NCBI GenBank assembly: GCA_036346275.1
Contig: CM070721.1
Span: 49,749,869 to 49,813,868 of the forward strand
From: Otatea glauca
Taxonomy: Eukaryota > Streptophyta > Magnoliopsida > Poales > Poaceae
Length of the DNA stretch: 64,000 nt
Direction of reading: 5' to 3'
Below, piece after piece: positions 1 through 11,832 of the stretch. Made by a program: the position numbers and the translations under genes. The notes under the pieces were generated by a model, which was given only the letters and a program-made list of their open reading frames with translations, was not told the origin of the DNA and ran no database searches. Numbering within the stretch: the first letter of the stretch is position 1; each line of letters starts with the position of its first letter.

Positions 1-324
1 AGCGGGCGGATCAGATTCGGCCTGAAAGGGTTTTCAGATATAAAAACCTTTTCCAATTTAATAAAAATCCAGAAATTCGAATAAATGCAAATAATTTCAA
101 ATAAATATCAAATAAATTCAGAAAAATCCCAAAAAATACAGAAAAATTCCTTGGAGCACAAGGAACCCAACTAAAACTGGAATTCTTTAGTTTGATGAAT
201 AGTTTAGTCAAATTAAATCCTTTCATTTCCGGAAAATTCAAATTAAGCTGGGATTAATTCAAGAAAATGCAAATGGTTTTTTTTTGAAATCAACATTCCA
301 AATCTCAAATTTTGGGATGTTACA
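1..324 (-). repeat. 3' LTR of gypsy A (partial)
   Basis: Matches 7950-8273 almost base for base. On the minus strand it begins TGTAACATCCC immediately after the polypurine tract at 325-340. The remaining 2.5 kb of this LTR lies left of the window. Confidence 0.93.
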
Positions 325-340
325 AACCTCCCCCCTTAAA
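325..340 (-). other. Polypurine tract of gypsy A
   Basis: Minus-strand TTTAAGGGGGGAGGTT directly abuts the 3' LTR start (TGTAACA). This is the expected position and composition for the plus-strand primer of reverse transcription. Confidence 0.88.
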
Positions 341-365
341 TGGAATCTCACCCGAGATTCAGTAG

Positions 366-1657
366 CTAGGAATAGGTGGGAAACTCGGACTTGAGATCCT
401 CTTCTCGCTCCCAAGTTGCTTCCTCTTCTGAATGATGGCTCCACTGGACCTTGCAAAAACGGATGATCTTGCTCCTCGTGATACGCTCTGCTATATCCAA
501 AATTTTCACTGGTTGCTCCTTGTAGGTAAGATCCTCTTGCAAATCAATGGCTTCCAATGGCATCTGTTCCTCTGGCACACGCAGGCATTTCTTCAACTGC
601 GATACATGGAACACATCATGGATTCCGGCAAAAGACTGAGGCAATTCTAACTTGTAGGCAACCTCTCCTCTCTATTCCAAGATTTTGAACGGTCCCACAT
701 ATCTAGGGGCAAGCTTTCCTTTTACTTGAAATCTCTTAACTCCTTTGAGAGGGGTGACTCCGAGATAAACATAATCATCGGGCTCGAAACTCAAATCTCG
801 ACGACGATTATCTGCATAACTCTTACATGCCTTTGAGCGATCTTTAAACGGTCTCGAATTAACTGGACTTGCTCTTTGGCTTCTTGCAGTATGGCAGGAC
901 CAAACAGTTGTCTTTCTCCCGACTCCTTCCAGTTGAGAGGGGTTCTGCACTTTCTTCCATATAAGGCTTCAAAAGGCGACATTTGCAAACTGGCTTGATA
1001 ACTATTGTTGTAGGAAAACTCTGCATAGGGCAAACACTTGTCCCACTTGGCGCCATAAGTTAAGGCACAAGCCCTTAACATATCCTCAAGAATCTGATTC
1101 ACACGCTCAGTCTGTCTATCGGTTTGAGGGTGATAGGCAGTACTGAATCTGAGATGAGTTCCCATGGCTTCATGCAGACTCTGCCAAAAACGAGAGGTAA
1201 ATTGATTTTCTCTATCAGACACTATCTTCTTAGGCACTCCGTGAAGACTGACGATCCTTGACATATATAACTCTGCTAATTTATCTCCTGCATAGGTAGT
1301 CTTAACTGGAATGAAGTGAGCTACCTTAGTCAATCGATCCACTATTACCCAGATCGAGTTATAACCTGCTTGGGTCTTAGGAAATCCGGTAATGAAATCC
1401 ATACCAATTTCTTCCTACTTCCACTCTGGAATCTTCAATGGCTGCAGCAATCCTGCTGGCCTCTGATGCTCTGCCTTGACCTTCTGGCAGACATCACAAA
1501 GTGCAATATACTCTGCAATCTCACGCTTCATGCTAGGCCACCAATACCTTTCTTTGAGGTCTTGATACATCTTGGTACTTCCAGGATGAATGGAGTATAA
1601 AGTCTCATGCGCTTCCTTGAGAATCAACTCCTTAAGCTCTTTACGATCCGCACGCAA
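366..1657 (-). pseudogene. Gypsy A integrase with chromodomain-like C-terminus (frameshifted)
   Basis: Three overlapping minus frames together make an integrase. 1657-1415 carries the N-terminal zinc-binding region (IHPGSTKMYQDLKERYWWP followed by CDVCQ). 1402-791 carries the RNase H-fold core, with the catalytic Asp residues in VIVDRLTKVAHF and IVSDRENQF and then the AYHPQTDRQTERVNQ block. 950-672 is the C-terminal DNA-binding region. 644-366 is the tail, with FHVSQLKKCL and a chromodomain-like segment (KVQWSHHSEEEATWERE) typical of Tekay/Del chromoviruses; family knowledge ascribes targeting to chromatin to it. At least three frame breaks separate the parts. The stop at 366 lies 25 bp before the polypurine tract. 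Confidence 0.9.
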
Positions 1658-3246
1658 ATACGCTTCTCATACCAAATAGTACCTTGTTCATCTTCGTGAA
1701 ACACAGGGCTTTTCCTTTCTTCATATTGCTCTTGATCTCCTTAATATCGGCATCATCTACCTGTGCTTCTCGAATCTGATCTTCCAACGTAGGGCGTACT
1801 TCCAAAGTAGCTAAATACCCTTCCTGAACCAGTTCCAAACTAAGCTTCTGAAATTCATTATAGAGGGTCAATGACTTTCCTTAATCATCAGAGTATTGCA
1901 GTAACTCTTTCTACTCAAAGCATCGGCTACGACATTGGCCTTGCCTGGATGATAATGAATCCCAATGTCATAGTCCTTGATCAATTCCAACCATCTTCTT
2001 TGTCTTATATTGAGGTCAGCTTGGGTAAAGATATACTTCAAACTCTTGTGATTAGTGTAAACTTCACAACGATTACCAATGAGATAGTGACGCCAAATCT
2101 TTAAAGCATGCACTACGGCTGCTAATTCCAAATCATGGGTAGGATAGTTGACTTCATGTGGCTTTAGTTGTCGCGAAGCATACGCTACAACCTTCTTATC
2201 TTGCATTAGCACACAACCGAGTCCTTGTCGGGATGCATCACAGAATATCTCAAAATCCTTCCTATTATCTGGCAGAATAAGCACTGGGGCAGTTGTCAAA
2301 CACTTCTTTAATTCTTGAAAACTTTGCTCACACTCTGGTGTCCAAACAAATTTCTTCTCTTTCTTCAAGAGTTGAGTGGCGGTCCGCTTTTCTAGAAAAC
2401 CCTTCTATGAAACGACGATAATATCCCGCCATTCCAAGAAAACTTCGGATTTGGGGTACCGTATTGGGTGACTCCCAACTTAGCACATCTCGTACCTTAC
2501 CAGGGTCAACAGCGACTCCTTCTCCTGATATGACATGACCTAGGAAAGCAACTTCTTTCATCCAGAACTCACATTTACTGAACTTTGCATAAAGCTGATT
2601 CTCTCTTAACCATTAAAATTTGGCGCAAGTGATCCTCATGTTCTTCCTCACTTTTGGAGTAGATTAGAATGTCATCAATGAAAACAACAACAAATTTATC
2701 CAAATATTCCATGAATACCTTATTCATCAAGGTCATGAAGTAGGCAGGGGCATTAGTCAATCCAAAAGACATCACGATATACTCATACTGTCCATACCGA
2801 GTAACAAAAGTTGTTTTGGGTATATCCTCTTGACGAATCTTCAACTGGTGATATCCTGATCTCAGATCAATCTTTGAGAACACTCCGGCTCCTTGAAGTT
2901 GGTCAAACAAATCATCGATTCTTGGCAGAGGGTACTTATTCTTGATGGTGACCTCATTGAGTGAGCGATAATCTACACACATTCTCTGAGTTCCATCTTT
3001 CTTTTCAACTAGAAGAACTGGTGCTCCCCATGGCGAAGAACTTGGTCGAACAAAACATTGATCTTGTAGCTCTTTGATCTGTCTCTTTACTTCAGCTAAC
3101 TCATTAGCAGGCATCCTATAAGGTCTCTTGGAAATGGGTGGTGTTCCAGGAACTAGTTCTATCAAGAACTCTATATCTCGATCCGGTGGCATCCTGCAAC
3201 TCATCCTAAACACATCAGAAATTCGCGCGATTGGCACATCATCCAA
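1641..3246 (-). pseudogene. Gypsy A reverse transcriptase-RNase H (frameshifted)
   Basis: 3246-2575 is the reverse transcriptase: [19 protein letters not shown], then the polymerase box [17 protein letters not shown]. It shifts frame into 2561-2328 (connection domain, [15 protein letters not shown]) and 2368-1868 (RNase [38 protein letters not shown]). 1871-1641 is a linker to integrase. The usual TDHKSL is TNHKSL here, so an acidic residue near the RNase H active site is changed. Three frame breaks make a working polyprotein impossible as read. Confidence 0.92.
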
Positions 3247-3711
3247 ACTTATTCCTTTGGCACTACAAACTTTAATCCTTCTGACCGATCCAAGCGGCTT
3301 GAACTTTTAACTTGGATCCATCGGGTGGTTAAGGTGATCTCTATTCCCACAATCCAAAATCGCTTGGTTCTTGGAGAGCCAATCCATTCCTAGGATCACA
3401 TATAGGGACTTGGTGTCTAGGACAATAAGGTTGGCGAAATTCTACCCTCCAATTAATATCTTAACTCGGGCAGCCTTGGTTCGTACTCAAATCGTAACCG
3501 GAGATTGCACTAATAAAACGGTCTTAAGAGGCATTGTCTTTAATTGATGATTTGCGGCAAAACTCAGAAACAAGCGAATCGTAGCTCGTAATCAAACAAA
3601 ACCATGGCGGATCTTTGAGTTGACTAGGAGCTTACCTAGTATGACGTGCGTGCGGTCGGGCATCCTCGGTGGTGACGTGATTCACACGGCCTCTTCCGGT
3701 GAAAGGCGGAG
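3247..3711 (-). pseudogene. Gypsy A protease region (degenerate)
   Basis: No open frame of useful length survives. The C-terminal LGMDWL motif of gypsy proteases is readable on the minus strand near 3365-3400. The segment where the DSGASHSF active site should lie (about 3560-3610) is frame-scrambled. The assignment rests on position between gag and RT and on comparison with elements C and E. Confidence 0.6.
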
Positions 3712-4876
3712 TTACGTGGCTTGATTAGGAGTCTGGGGCACTCCACGTCCTGCTCCTGGTGCGGGGGTCTTGGCTGGCGTAGATCCCAAATTGAAACGGA
3801 CTGGTGTCACAGCTTGCTTTCTTGGGCAATTATTTGCATAATGACCGAGTTCATGACAGTTGAAAGATGTGACTCCTGCACCTGGATTACTGTTCCTCTG
3901 AGGTGGATTGTTGTTGGTGCTGAGGTTGCGATTGCCTGGAGGAGCTGGGCGAGGTGCTGGTGCAGGGGTCCTGAATGTATTCGAAGGAGTGAAACGAGCA
4001 GGCTGTTGAGCGTTTGTTCTGACTCTCTGCTGGTGACTCTGATGGGCTCCATGCTGCATCATCTTTCTCTTACGGGATTCTTCCAACTCCCGACGAGATT
4101 CCTTAATAAGCATAGCTTTATCTACAAGGTGCTGAAAATCTGCATAGTTATTGCCAATGACTTGCACCTTTAGTCCTGGATTGAGTCCACGCTTGAACTT
4201 CTTTTGGCGAGCATCATCTGTAGCTACATCCTCTGGAGCGTAGCGAGCGAGTTGAGTGAACTTATTGAGGTATTCACTCACTGACATTCCTTCTTGCTTA
4301 AGCTCTCGAAATTCATTCTTCTTCATTTCCACCTTTCCATCAGGAATATGAGAGTGGCGGAAAGCAGTGGAAAACTCTGCCCAAGTAATAGTCTGAGGGT
4401 CATCATGGGCAGCACTGTAGTTCTCCCACTATTCGTGGCGGTGCCCTCCGGTGATGAGCGCATGAAGAACCTTCTCACGATTGGTGCACTGGGCAATTTC
4501 AAGCTTCTTCTCAATGGAGCGGATCCAATCATCTGCGTCCAATGGTTCTGAAGAGTTGGAGAAAGTTGGCGGACGAGTCCTCATAAATTCTGCTAGCTTG
4601 GACTGGAGACGAGCTTGAGGAGGTGCAACAATGACTTGGTTTCTTTGGTTCAACGAGGTTAGCTAGGCAACTGTAGTGCAGTTACGTTGATTCATCATGT
4701 TGTTCATGTTACGCATCATTGTATTCATTAGCCGAATCGAGCTGCCGTAAAATGTCCCATGTTCGTGCATCACTTCTTGGTGGTGGCGGTGGTGCATTGG
4801 GGTTGGAGTTGGTGTTGGCACTGGCACTGGCATCCGCTGGAGAACTGCGACCGGCTCCAGAACGAGTGTCAACCAT
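3712..4876 (-). pseudogene. Gypsy A gag (frameshifted)
   Basis: The likely start is the ATG at 4876 (MVDTRSGAG), followed by a Ser/Ala/Asn/Pro-rich N-terminus. The capsid-like region is split over 4653-4429 (PPTFSNSSEPLDADDWIRSIEKKL), 4532-4323 and 4332-3712 (FRELKQEGMSVSEYLNKFTQLARYAPE). A basic linker leads to one CCHC zinc knuckle near 3830-3870, SFNCHELGHYANNC, whose first Cys reads as Ser. Gag packages element RNA; this copy has at least two frame breaks. Confidence 0.88.
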
Positions 4877-5432
4877 CTGAGATGCAACACAAGGGCTTGA
4901 TAGGTAAGAGGAAAAGCGAGAGACGAGTGGTAAGATCATCTAGGGAGAAGGTAATACCGGGGACAAAGGATACAACCAAAGGCTTCAAATTAAAGAGGCA
5001 AATAAAGCTTTTCAATTAAAGGTATGGTTGTAACACCGTGCTTGGGGCAAGTGTACAACATACCAGACACTCAAGCAAAGAAAATCTTAGTATACGCGGA
5101 CTAAACGTAACTAAACTGAAAAGGGGGAAAACATGCTCAAACACCGCTGAGCACAAAACCCTATCTTATATGGTAGTCTTCTCGGATATATCTTTGATGG
5201 CTTGATTCATCGTCTCCCTTGATTTGATTCCTTGCAAAAGGCTCGAGGTTTTGAGAAGTTTCATGAGATAAGATCAATTTAAATTTCAAAACCATGTTTC
5301 AGCAAAGGAGAGGAATAAGAACCTAAGAATAAGACGAGAGGAGACGAAAACTATTAGGTACCAATTTCGTTGGTTTGATTTAGAAATAATTTTGAAGACC
5401 ATGCTAACTAGGATGGCGACCTCGATCGATAT
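4877..5432 (-). other. Untranslated leader of gypsy A between PBS and gag
   Basis: About 555 bp between the primer-binding site and the gag ATG. The same leader is recognisable upstream of gag in element E (59178-59715), including the segment around ttcgttggtttgatttag. No ORF of interest. Confidence 0.7.
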
Positions 5433-5444
5433 GGCTCGATACCA
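5433..5444 (-). other. Primer-binding site, tRNA-iMet type
   Basis: Minus-strand TGGTATCGAGCC lies 4 nt inside the 5' LTR end. It matches the plant initiator-Met PBS TGGTATCAGAGCC except for a missing base; element E carries the full form. Confidence 0.85.
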
Positions 5445-6094
5445 TCTCTGTCGGGACCGGTTTGCAAATCAAAAACCCTCTGTGTATACCGCACTAGTCT
5501 AGGATCACGCTAGTGCACACAGTGGAAACATAGATGAAATATCATTCCATACAACGAATTAACTAAGAAGAAGCAAATTATTATTGAATAAAGCAAACGA
5601 CCTTATGGTCAATGTTTACACCATTATGCCTTAAGGGCTTAAGAAACAAATACTATTGCGTGGAAAAGATAACTTGAACCATTCGACATGCCACGGGCAA
5701 TCGTGGGAACGCCTTCCTAATCCACGTAGTCTTCATAGAATTCCTCCTCATGATATTCATTATCTCCTTGACAGAATCGATCAACAAGGGCATAAAGCCG
5801 TGAGTACAAAGGTACTCAAGAAGCGTAGGAATTGATGCAATATTTTCATGCACGGCTTGACAAGGATGGCTATATGTTTCATTTGCAGAAAGCAATAACT
5901 TGAATTGAAATACAATAAATAGATTGAAAGCATATTTATGAAAACATAAATAAATAACTGGTAGATCAATGATAGACAACAAAACAACAGTGAACTCCCC
6001 GTTCACATCCCAACAATTCCACATTCCACAATTCATGAAAACACTTTATACCCCGTGTGAAATTCCCGGGCTTTGTTCATGACCGCGGACGCGG

Positions 6095-6123
6095 CTATTC
6101 GAATAGTTTTACACTCTGCAGAG
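6095..6123 (-). other. Palindrome pair in gypsy A LTR
   Basis: CTATTCGAATAG (6095-6106) and CTCTGCAGAG (6114-6123), both perfect palindromes, 7 nt apart. Equivalent pairs occur in the LTRs of elements C and E. Function unknown. Confidence 0.75.
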
Positions 6124-7747
6124 GTTGTACAACTTTACTCACAAGACATGAACATCTCTTTGTGCAATCGATCTTAACACACTTCCTTTGGTGTGTCGCA
6201 GAGATATCATGACAAAGCCTTTACAATGCACTGTCTAAACTCGGTATTGCCCGCTAAGGTTTCGCCCTTTAGGGCCCCATCTTGCGCCTTGCGAATCTAC
6301 CCGTCCATCCCGGAACCCACACCACCAACTGGCAGTACTCAAGGCTAGACATTACAAATTAATCAGCTAGGTCTGTCCCATTCCAGACATGTGGTAGTAC
6401 GGTTAGACCCAGTTCAATGGCGCACAAGATTAAGTCCTTAAACTGTCTCAGGCAAGACATCCACATCCCAATGTGCTAGAAAGCACCCCCTTTACTGCAC
6501 GATCACTTGCCCGAGGGAAAACAATTCGTTCAACCAAGACCAATGGCAAACCCCGCCATGGTACAACAAATTTTACAACAGTGGCTAACGGCCACAATTC
6601 AATATCTCATTAAGTCAATATTAACATTATTCACATGTGACATGAATCCCAACGTATATGTAAGCATGTCTAAGCATAGCTACGATAACCCAATGTTGGT
6701 ATAATGATTATGTCCAACTAGTAATGTCCCAACCTAGGTTTAACAATGGATACATGGCATACAACCAATCAAGGTGGCATAATATCAACTAGGTATACAT
6801 CTACTCCCATTAAATAAACATTGATACGTAAATAGCATGCAAGTGTATAAAATAAATTACTTTGCAAACATAGGATCAATATGATCAAAGGATTACGACT
6901 TGCCTTGTTGATCTAGTGCTGAATCTTGGTCTTCGAAGTCTTCGTTCGCTCCCTCGGAATTAGCGTCTACCGGAAAAGAAGCAACGAAACCAAATAAATA
7001 CAAAACAGAGACTCAAACAAGCTCAAAACTGAAAATAATTGGCTCTGGAAGATAGATCTTGATTTTAAAAAAATTTAGAAACTTGAATCGCCTCAATCGG
7101 AGTTCGTATGAGCGAGAACGGGCCTCCGAAAGATTAAATTCAGAGAAAATACAGAAAATCAGAATTTCTGGAATTATTTTTGTACTGAAAAAGCGATTTA
7201 TTGTGCAACGCTGACGTCATCGGGTTCACGGTGGACTGGGTCCACGGCATTGCGCCGATTCACCGTGCACCGGTGCACCGTGGCGTCATCGCCGACGCGC
7301 GCTTCGGTAGCGACGGCCGACGCAGCGCCACGCCAGGCTGTTGCAGCGCCACGCGTCGCGCATCTGGCGACTCAACGGTCGGGCGCTAAGCGGCGCTATC
7401 TGCGGGAGGAGGTGACGCGCGCAATCCGAACATCCATAGAAGATCGGACGGTGGGGCTTCTCGATGCAACGCGACGGCGGGCGGCGCGCAACCCACCGAG
7501 ACGAAGAAGACGCCAACGGCCGACGGCGGATCGCTGACGGATCGGCGCGAGACCGAGCGCCGGGAAGAGGATGACGAGGAACGCGAGAAGACCAACGGCC
7601 GGCGGATACGCACCGACGGCGAAGAAGAAGGCGGCGGAAGGCTCGGCACGGAGGAACTCCGCGAGCGCAAGCGGCGGCAAGCGGCTAGAGCGCGAAAAAG
7701 AGGCAAGCGGCGGCGGGCGAGGAGAACCTCGGGGCGGTTTTGCGGCG

Positions 7748-7756
7748 CTTAAATAG
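7748..7756 (-). promoter_or_regulatory. TATA box of gypsy A LTR
   Basis: Minus-strand CTATTTAAG within GC-rich U3. The same box occurs at the equivalent place in elements C (37679, 46404) and E (54190, 62040), which supports it as the LTR core promoter. Confidence 0.7.
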
Positions 7757-8589
7757 GGCCGGGGGCGTCGGGCACGGACCCCAAGACAGCGCCGACACGA
7801 ACTTCGGACGGCGGCGGCGGCGGCTAGGGTTTCGCGGGCGGCGAGCGCATCGCATCGCATCCGCCCACGCGCGCGCACATCGAGCACGCCGAGATGCGCT
7901 GGCCGGGCCGGTAGCGAGTAAAAGCGGGCCGGGCGAAGGGGCCGGAAAACCGGGCCGGATCAGATTCGGCCCGAAAGGGTTTTCAGAAATAAAAACCTTT
8001 TCCAATTTAATAAAAATCCAGAAATTCGAATAAATACAAATAATTTCAAATAAATATCAAATAAATTCAGAAAAATCCCCAAAAATACAGAAAAATTCCT
8101 TGGAGCACAAGGAACCCAGCTAAAACTGGAATTCTTTAGTTTGATGAATAGTTTAGTCAAATTAAATCCTTTCATTTCCAGAAAATTCAAATTAAGCTGG
8201 GATTAATTCAAGAAAATGCAAATGGTTTATTTTTGAAATCAACATTCCAAATCTCAAATTTTGGGATGTTACACAAGTATTTGGATTGGTTCTTAATCAG
8301 CTAAAGATGAATATCGAGGTAGAAGAGCCAAATTAACTCGTTGTAGTTAATTCTGGTTGAGATTCATGAAAATGAAATTGTAGCTGATGATAAAGATTAA
8401 ACTAGCATAAAAGGAAGTAAGAACTTAGGACATAAATAAATTCCAAAAAATCAATTAAACAACCGTTTATAAACATCCTTAAACAAAAACATTCATTGTT
8501 TTAAGACTAGCCTATTACAAACATTCATCACATTTTTTGAGGAATCAACCGATTACATACAGAAAGCCAACTAGGTTGCCCAAGGTGTA

Positions 8590-11502
8590 TTAAATATCTT
8601 GGACAAGGCCGAACACAGAAGCTATCGCCTTGGCAATAGTAACTTGAACGTCGTCCAATATCTTCCGATCGTCTTCTTCACTTCCTGCTACCTGGGTTAC
8701 CTTGGCCGATTGTTTCTTAGCGGCTGTTACTGCTGAAGCAATGGAAATCTTCTGGGTTTTGAGAGCTAATGAAGCATCTGCCATTTGTTTTTGAGCATCG
8801 GTGAGCTGGGCAATCACCTTGATCAATTCCTCCTCCAGAGATTTCTTAATCGATTCCAAGTTGGTATAGGACACTTTAATGTCCTTTATCCCTTTCATTT
8901 CCTAATCGAATTTTGACTTTTGCGCTTTTGCATAGGCTACCAGCTCATCTAAAAGCTTTTTATCCTCTCTTTGAGCCGATCGGAGCTACATCCTGGATTT
9001 CGCTGCTTCCACTACTTCTTTCTTGTCATCCAATAAACAGACGTCAAGTAAAGATGCAGTGGCCTCCTCTGGCAACTCGGCTTTGACTACGTCCATTGCC
9101 TTGCATATCGGTTGTGAATTTTCCAAAGAGAAGCCGATGGGGAATGAAGTAGATTGAAAAGATGCCTACGTTTTTCTTTGACACCTAGAGCTGACGCAAC
9201 AGTAGCCGATGTGTCCTTGTATGTAGTTATGATCTTTTGAATTGCCTTTGGAAAGGATTACGTGCCTAATTCTGGTTCATCCAAATCCGACAAGTCGATC
9301 CCCAACATGCTCGTCACGGATTCGACTGGCTTGTCGGACATTTGAGCAACAATAGCAATAGCTTGAGACGTCGGTTGTGATGGAGGGGGAGGCATATCCG
9401 CTTATGTAGGAAGATAGATTAAGATATCAACCACGGATGTCGGTGTGGAAAAAGCAGGTTGCGAGAAATATCGTTAATTTTATTAGCTGATTTGTTAGCA
9501 TTAAACTTGGAATTAGTTTACAGGGAGAAGTTTTACCTGGCCCATGCCGAAAGCATGTGGAGAGCTCTCGCCCAACTACTCTTGAGTCTTGCTAGCCCTA
9601 CTGGCCAACACCTTCTTATTGGGTCAGCTACTTTCTTTTCTATTAAGAAATCAATCATAAGTCTTTGTTTGTACGAAGCTGTGGAGAATCTAAGTTATAG
9701 CCAATAAATGTATGCTTACTTGGCTGTTGTTTTTCGTAACCGGAATGAGAAGGCGATTGGATACCCAAAGAAGTTGATGAGTAGCTAGCGACGCCAACTC
9801 TGACATTTGGGCGAGGGCACTTGCTTGATGGGCCAGTACCTGATGGATTGCTGGCAACTCTCTTGCCTGCTTGTTTGGCCTGTGGAATAAAAGAAAAGCC
9901 ATTAAGTGGAGTTCAACAAGTGTTTGAAAGGTAACAAGAAGTGACTACCTTAGCCGATATATCATCATTAACATCGGTGAAACTCGAGTTAGTATAGCCT
10001 GAGCTAGCATCGTCGCTAGAACTGGAGCTACTACTATCGGAGTTAGTCTGAATTACTGACTCCGGTGTAAGGCTTGGGAAGAAGCCTGAAGCAATAGCCG
10101 ACATTGTGCGTTCTTCTGGATACAATGCAGCAGATATGGCCGACCACCATTCGCAAAACATTATTGATTGCCGGCTGTGAAGTACGAAACGGGGAAGCTT
10201 TTGGAGTTGGAAGTCATCGGCCATCTGAAAACAATTTCTCTCAGTGAAGCCCGACGCACTCGGTCTTAGGGATGTAGCCGACTAAGAAGACTCAAACTTG
10301 GTGGGACTTGTCCAAATCCTAGCTGCCTCGCATACACTACCGGGTGATAGAACTCATATGATGGTTGAAATGTTTGGCCCTTTGAATGTAAGCTGATGAA
10401 AAACACGCTTGGAGAAAGAAATATTCTGTATAATTCTAGTGTCTCTTCAGGCATCTCATTACTATCAGCTGCTAAATAAAGAAAAGACGGGCAGGGGAAG
10501 CTGTCGGCTTCTTTGTAGTTGAAGAAATCCCATTGATGAAAATCTTCAAAGTTGAGCTGAAAAAAGAAAGCCAGGTATTTTCTTACGCCGATGGGCGACA
10601 TTTTAAGTGATTCACAAGAACACATAATAAATTTTTCTCCAAACGATTGGCTATTCCTGTACTCAACTTCTTGGTCTTCTGAGATGCCTTCACGCAGGAA
10701 AGGAGTTACTTTAGCTGAGTCAATTTTAAACGGTCGGCTAAAGATGCAATAGATCTAGGTCTGGATGGACCATAGGGGGCTGCCTACATTACCGACTGTA
10801 TATGCCCCCATTCCTATGAACAGTTGACTACGTATAATATGCATCATCTGGTATATTGCACCTAGAAACATCTTTCCCTAGGATAGCCGATAGCCTTCTA
10901 CCAATTGCTCTGCTATGACTTGTTATACTTGAGTGGGTCCAAGCGAAGCACTATAGAATAGAAATCGATCAAGCTACATGCTCTTTATCGGATACTGGGC
11001 CGATTCCTTTGTTATCATTCATATATTTGATCCAGCCTTCTCCTTTGGTAGAAACCAGTTTGTGATGTGGTTTAGCACTGATCTCCATCTAACCTTAAGC
11101 AACAGAACTATGCCACACCAAGCAGAGTTGGGCCGATGGGGCCTGTTTTGAACATGAAAGTGTGAATGTGTCCGACCATAAATTACACGCTATGGCTACT
11201 AAGGGCTCATTAGCTTCTGGATCGGCTAAGGAAAGAGGAAGGAACTTAGCTATGCCTATTTGTTCCCATTGCAGCATTTTCACTACTACTACCCGATTAA
11301 AACAATCTCTCCAACCCTTTAGTGCTGTCAGCCAGGCTCTAAAACTTTTGCTCCATCCATCCATATTATACTTTGGAGCATGAAGGGGAAGTCTGGGCAC
11401 ATCTTGTTCTATTATAGCCGACAGATCTAGGCCTCCTAATGGCCCTAAATAGTACTGATCTTCGCAATCGAGAACAGGAGTAAATAACTACTTGGGGTCC
11501 AT
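8590..11502 (-). pseudogene. Plant mobile domain (PMD) gene antisense in Tat element B1, decayed
   Basis: Start is the ATG at 11502 (MDPK, then an in-frame TAG). The PMD core is readable in 11400-11095 (VPRLPLHAPKYNMDGW, LPLSLADPEANEPL) and continues at 10625-10266 (PSFLYLAADSNEMPEETLELY, YEFYHPVVYARQLGFGQVPPS). It goes on at 10224-9949 (Ser-rich, GYTNSSFTDVNDDISAK). A 69-bp intron follows, then 9879-9690 with a basic segment, and finally a coiled-coil-like tail at 8898-8590 (ALKTQKISIAS, SEEDDRKILDDVQVTIAKA). Several stops and shifts make it non-functional. The tail and intron positions match the PMD gene in B2. PMD proteins are plant proteins spread by transposable elements; in Tat elements extra ORFs downstream of pol, often antisense, are known. 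Function within the element is unknown. Confidence 0.8.
9880..9948 (-). other. Intron in antisense PMD gene of B1
   Basis: 69 bp with GTAGTCAC donor and TTCCACAG acceptor, phase 0, after ...DDISAK. The reading resumes with AKQAGKR, aligned with TKQIGKK of the B2 copy behind its own intron (16492-16564). Confidence 0.7.
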
Positions 11503-11832
11503 TGATGTTTAGTCGATGAGGACATAAGATGATTCTGAGAATGAAAAATACAATGACAGGATGATGGTGAAGGGTTCAAGAGCTTGAGCGCATGAAAATG
11601 ATAACAGGGTGAACCTATATTTATAGGGGGTAAAAGGAACAGTAAAAGGTGGAAAAATTTCCTAACTGGCGGCTACAGTTTTGGTAAAGATAGTGCACTT
11701 TTAAGGATTACAGTGCGATTAATGGGGTGATTACCAAAAACAGTGGTGAAAATCATGGTTAAGCCGATGTGGTTGAAGTCGACGAAGAAGATTTTTGGAA
11801 GGTAACATATTATCTCTAAAAAATGGGGCATA

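Larger units (their letters stand above)
1..8273 (-). mobile_element. Ty3/gypsy chromovirus A (Tekay/Del-like), 3' end cut by window edge
   Basis: Minus-strand LTR retrotransposon. Reading right to left it has a 5' LTR (8273-5449), a PBS matching tRNA-iMet, gag, protease, RT-RNase H, integrase with a C-terminal chromodomain-like tail, a polypurine tract, and the start of the 3' LTR (324-1). The gene order and the tail after integrase place it among plant chromoviruses. The two LTR ends that can be compared differ at roughly 7 of about 317 positions by eye, so the insertion is fairly recent. Every coding domain is broken by frameshifts. It appears to have inserted into the 3' region of the Tat-type element B1. 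The target duplication cannot be tested because the left end is outside the window; the base string right of the element is caagt. Confidence 0.93.
5449..8273 (-). repeat. 5' LTR of gypsy A (2825 bp)
   Basis: Bounded on the minus strand by TGTAACATCCC (8273) and CCGGTCCCGACA (5449). Its 8273-7950 end matches the 3' LTR at the window start. U3 contains a GC-rich block (7200-7960) with a TATA box. The rest is AT-rich, with a palindrome pair near 6095-6123 shared with elements C and E. It contains no gene; the ORFs in the GC-rich block are compositional. Confidence 0.93.

Noticed and set aside
5653..6036. 127-codon minus frame in gypsy A LTR
   Set aside because: Inside the LTR, not kept in the LTRs of elements C or E.
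7250..8033. Several GC-rich open frames on both strands
   Set aside because: They lie in the GC-rich U3 of the gypsy A LTR, overlap each other in all frames and are low-complexity Arg/Ala/Pro; no domain.
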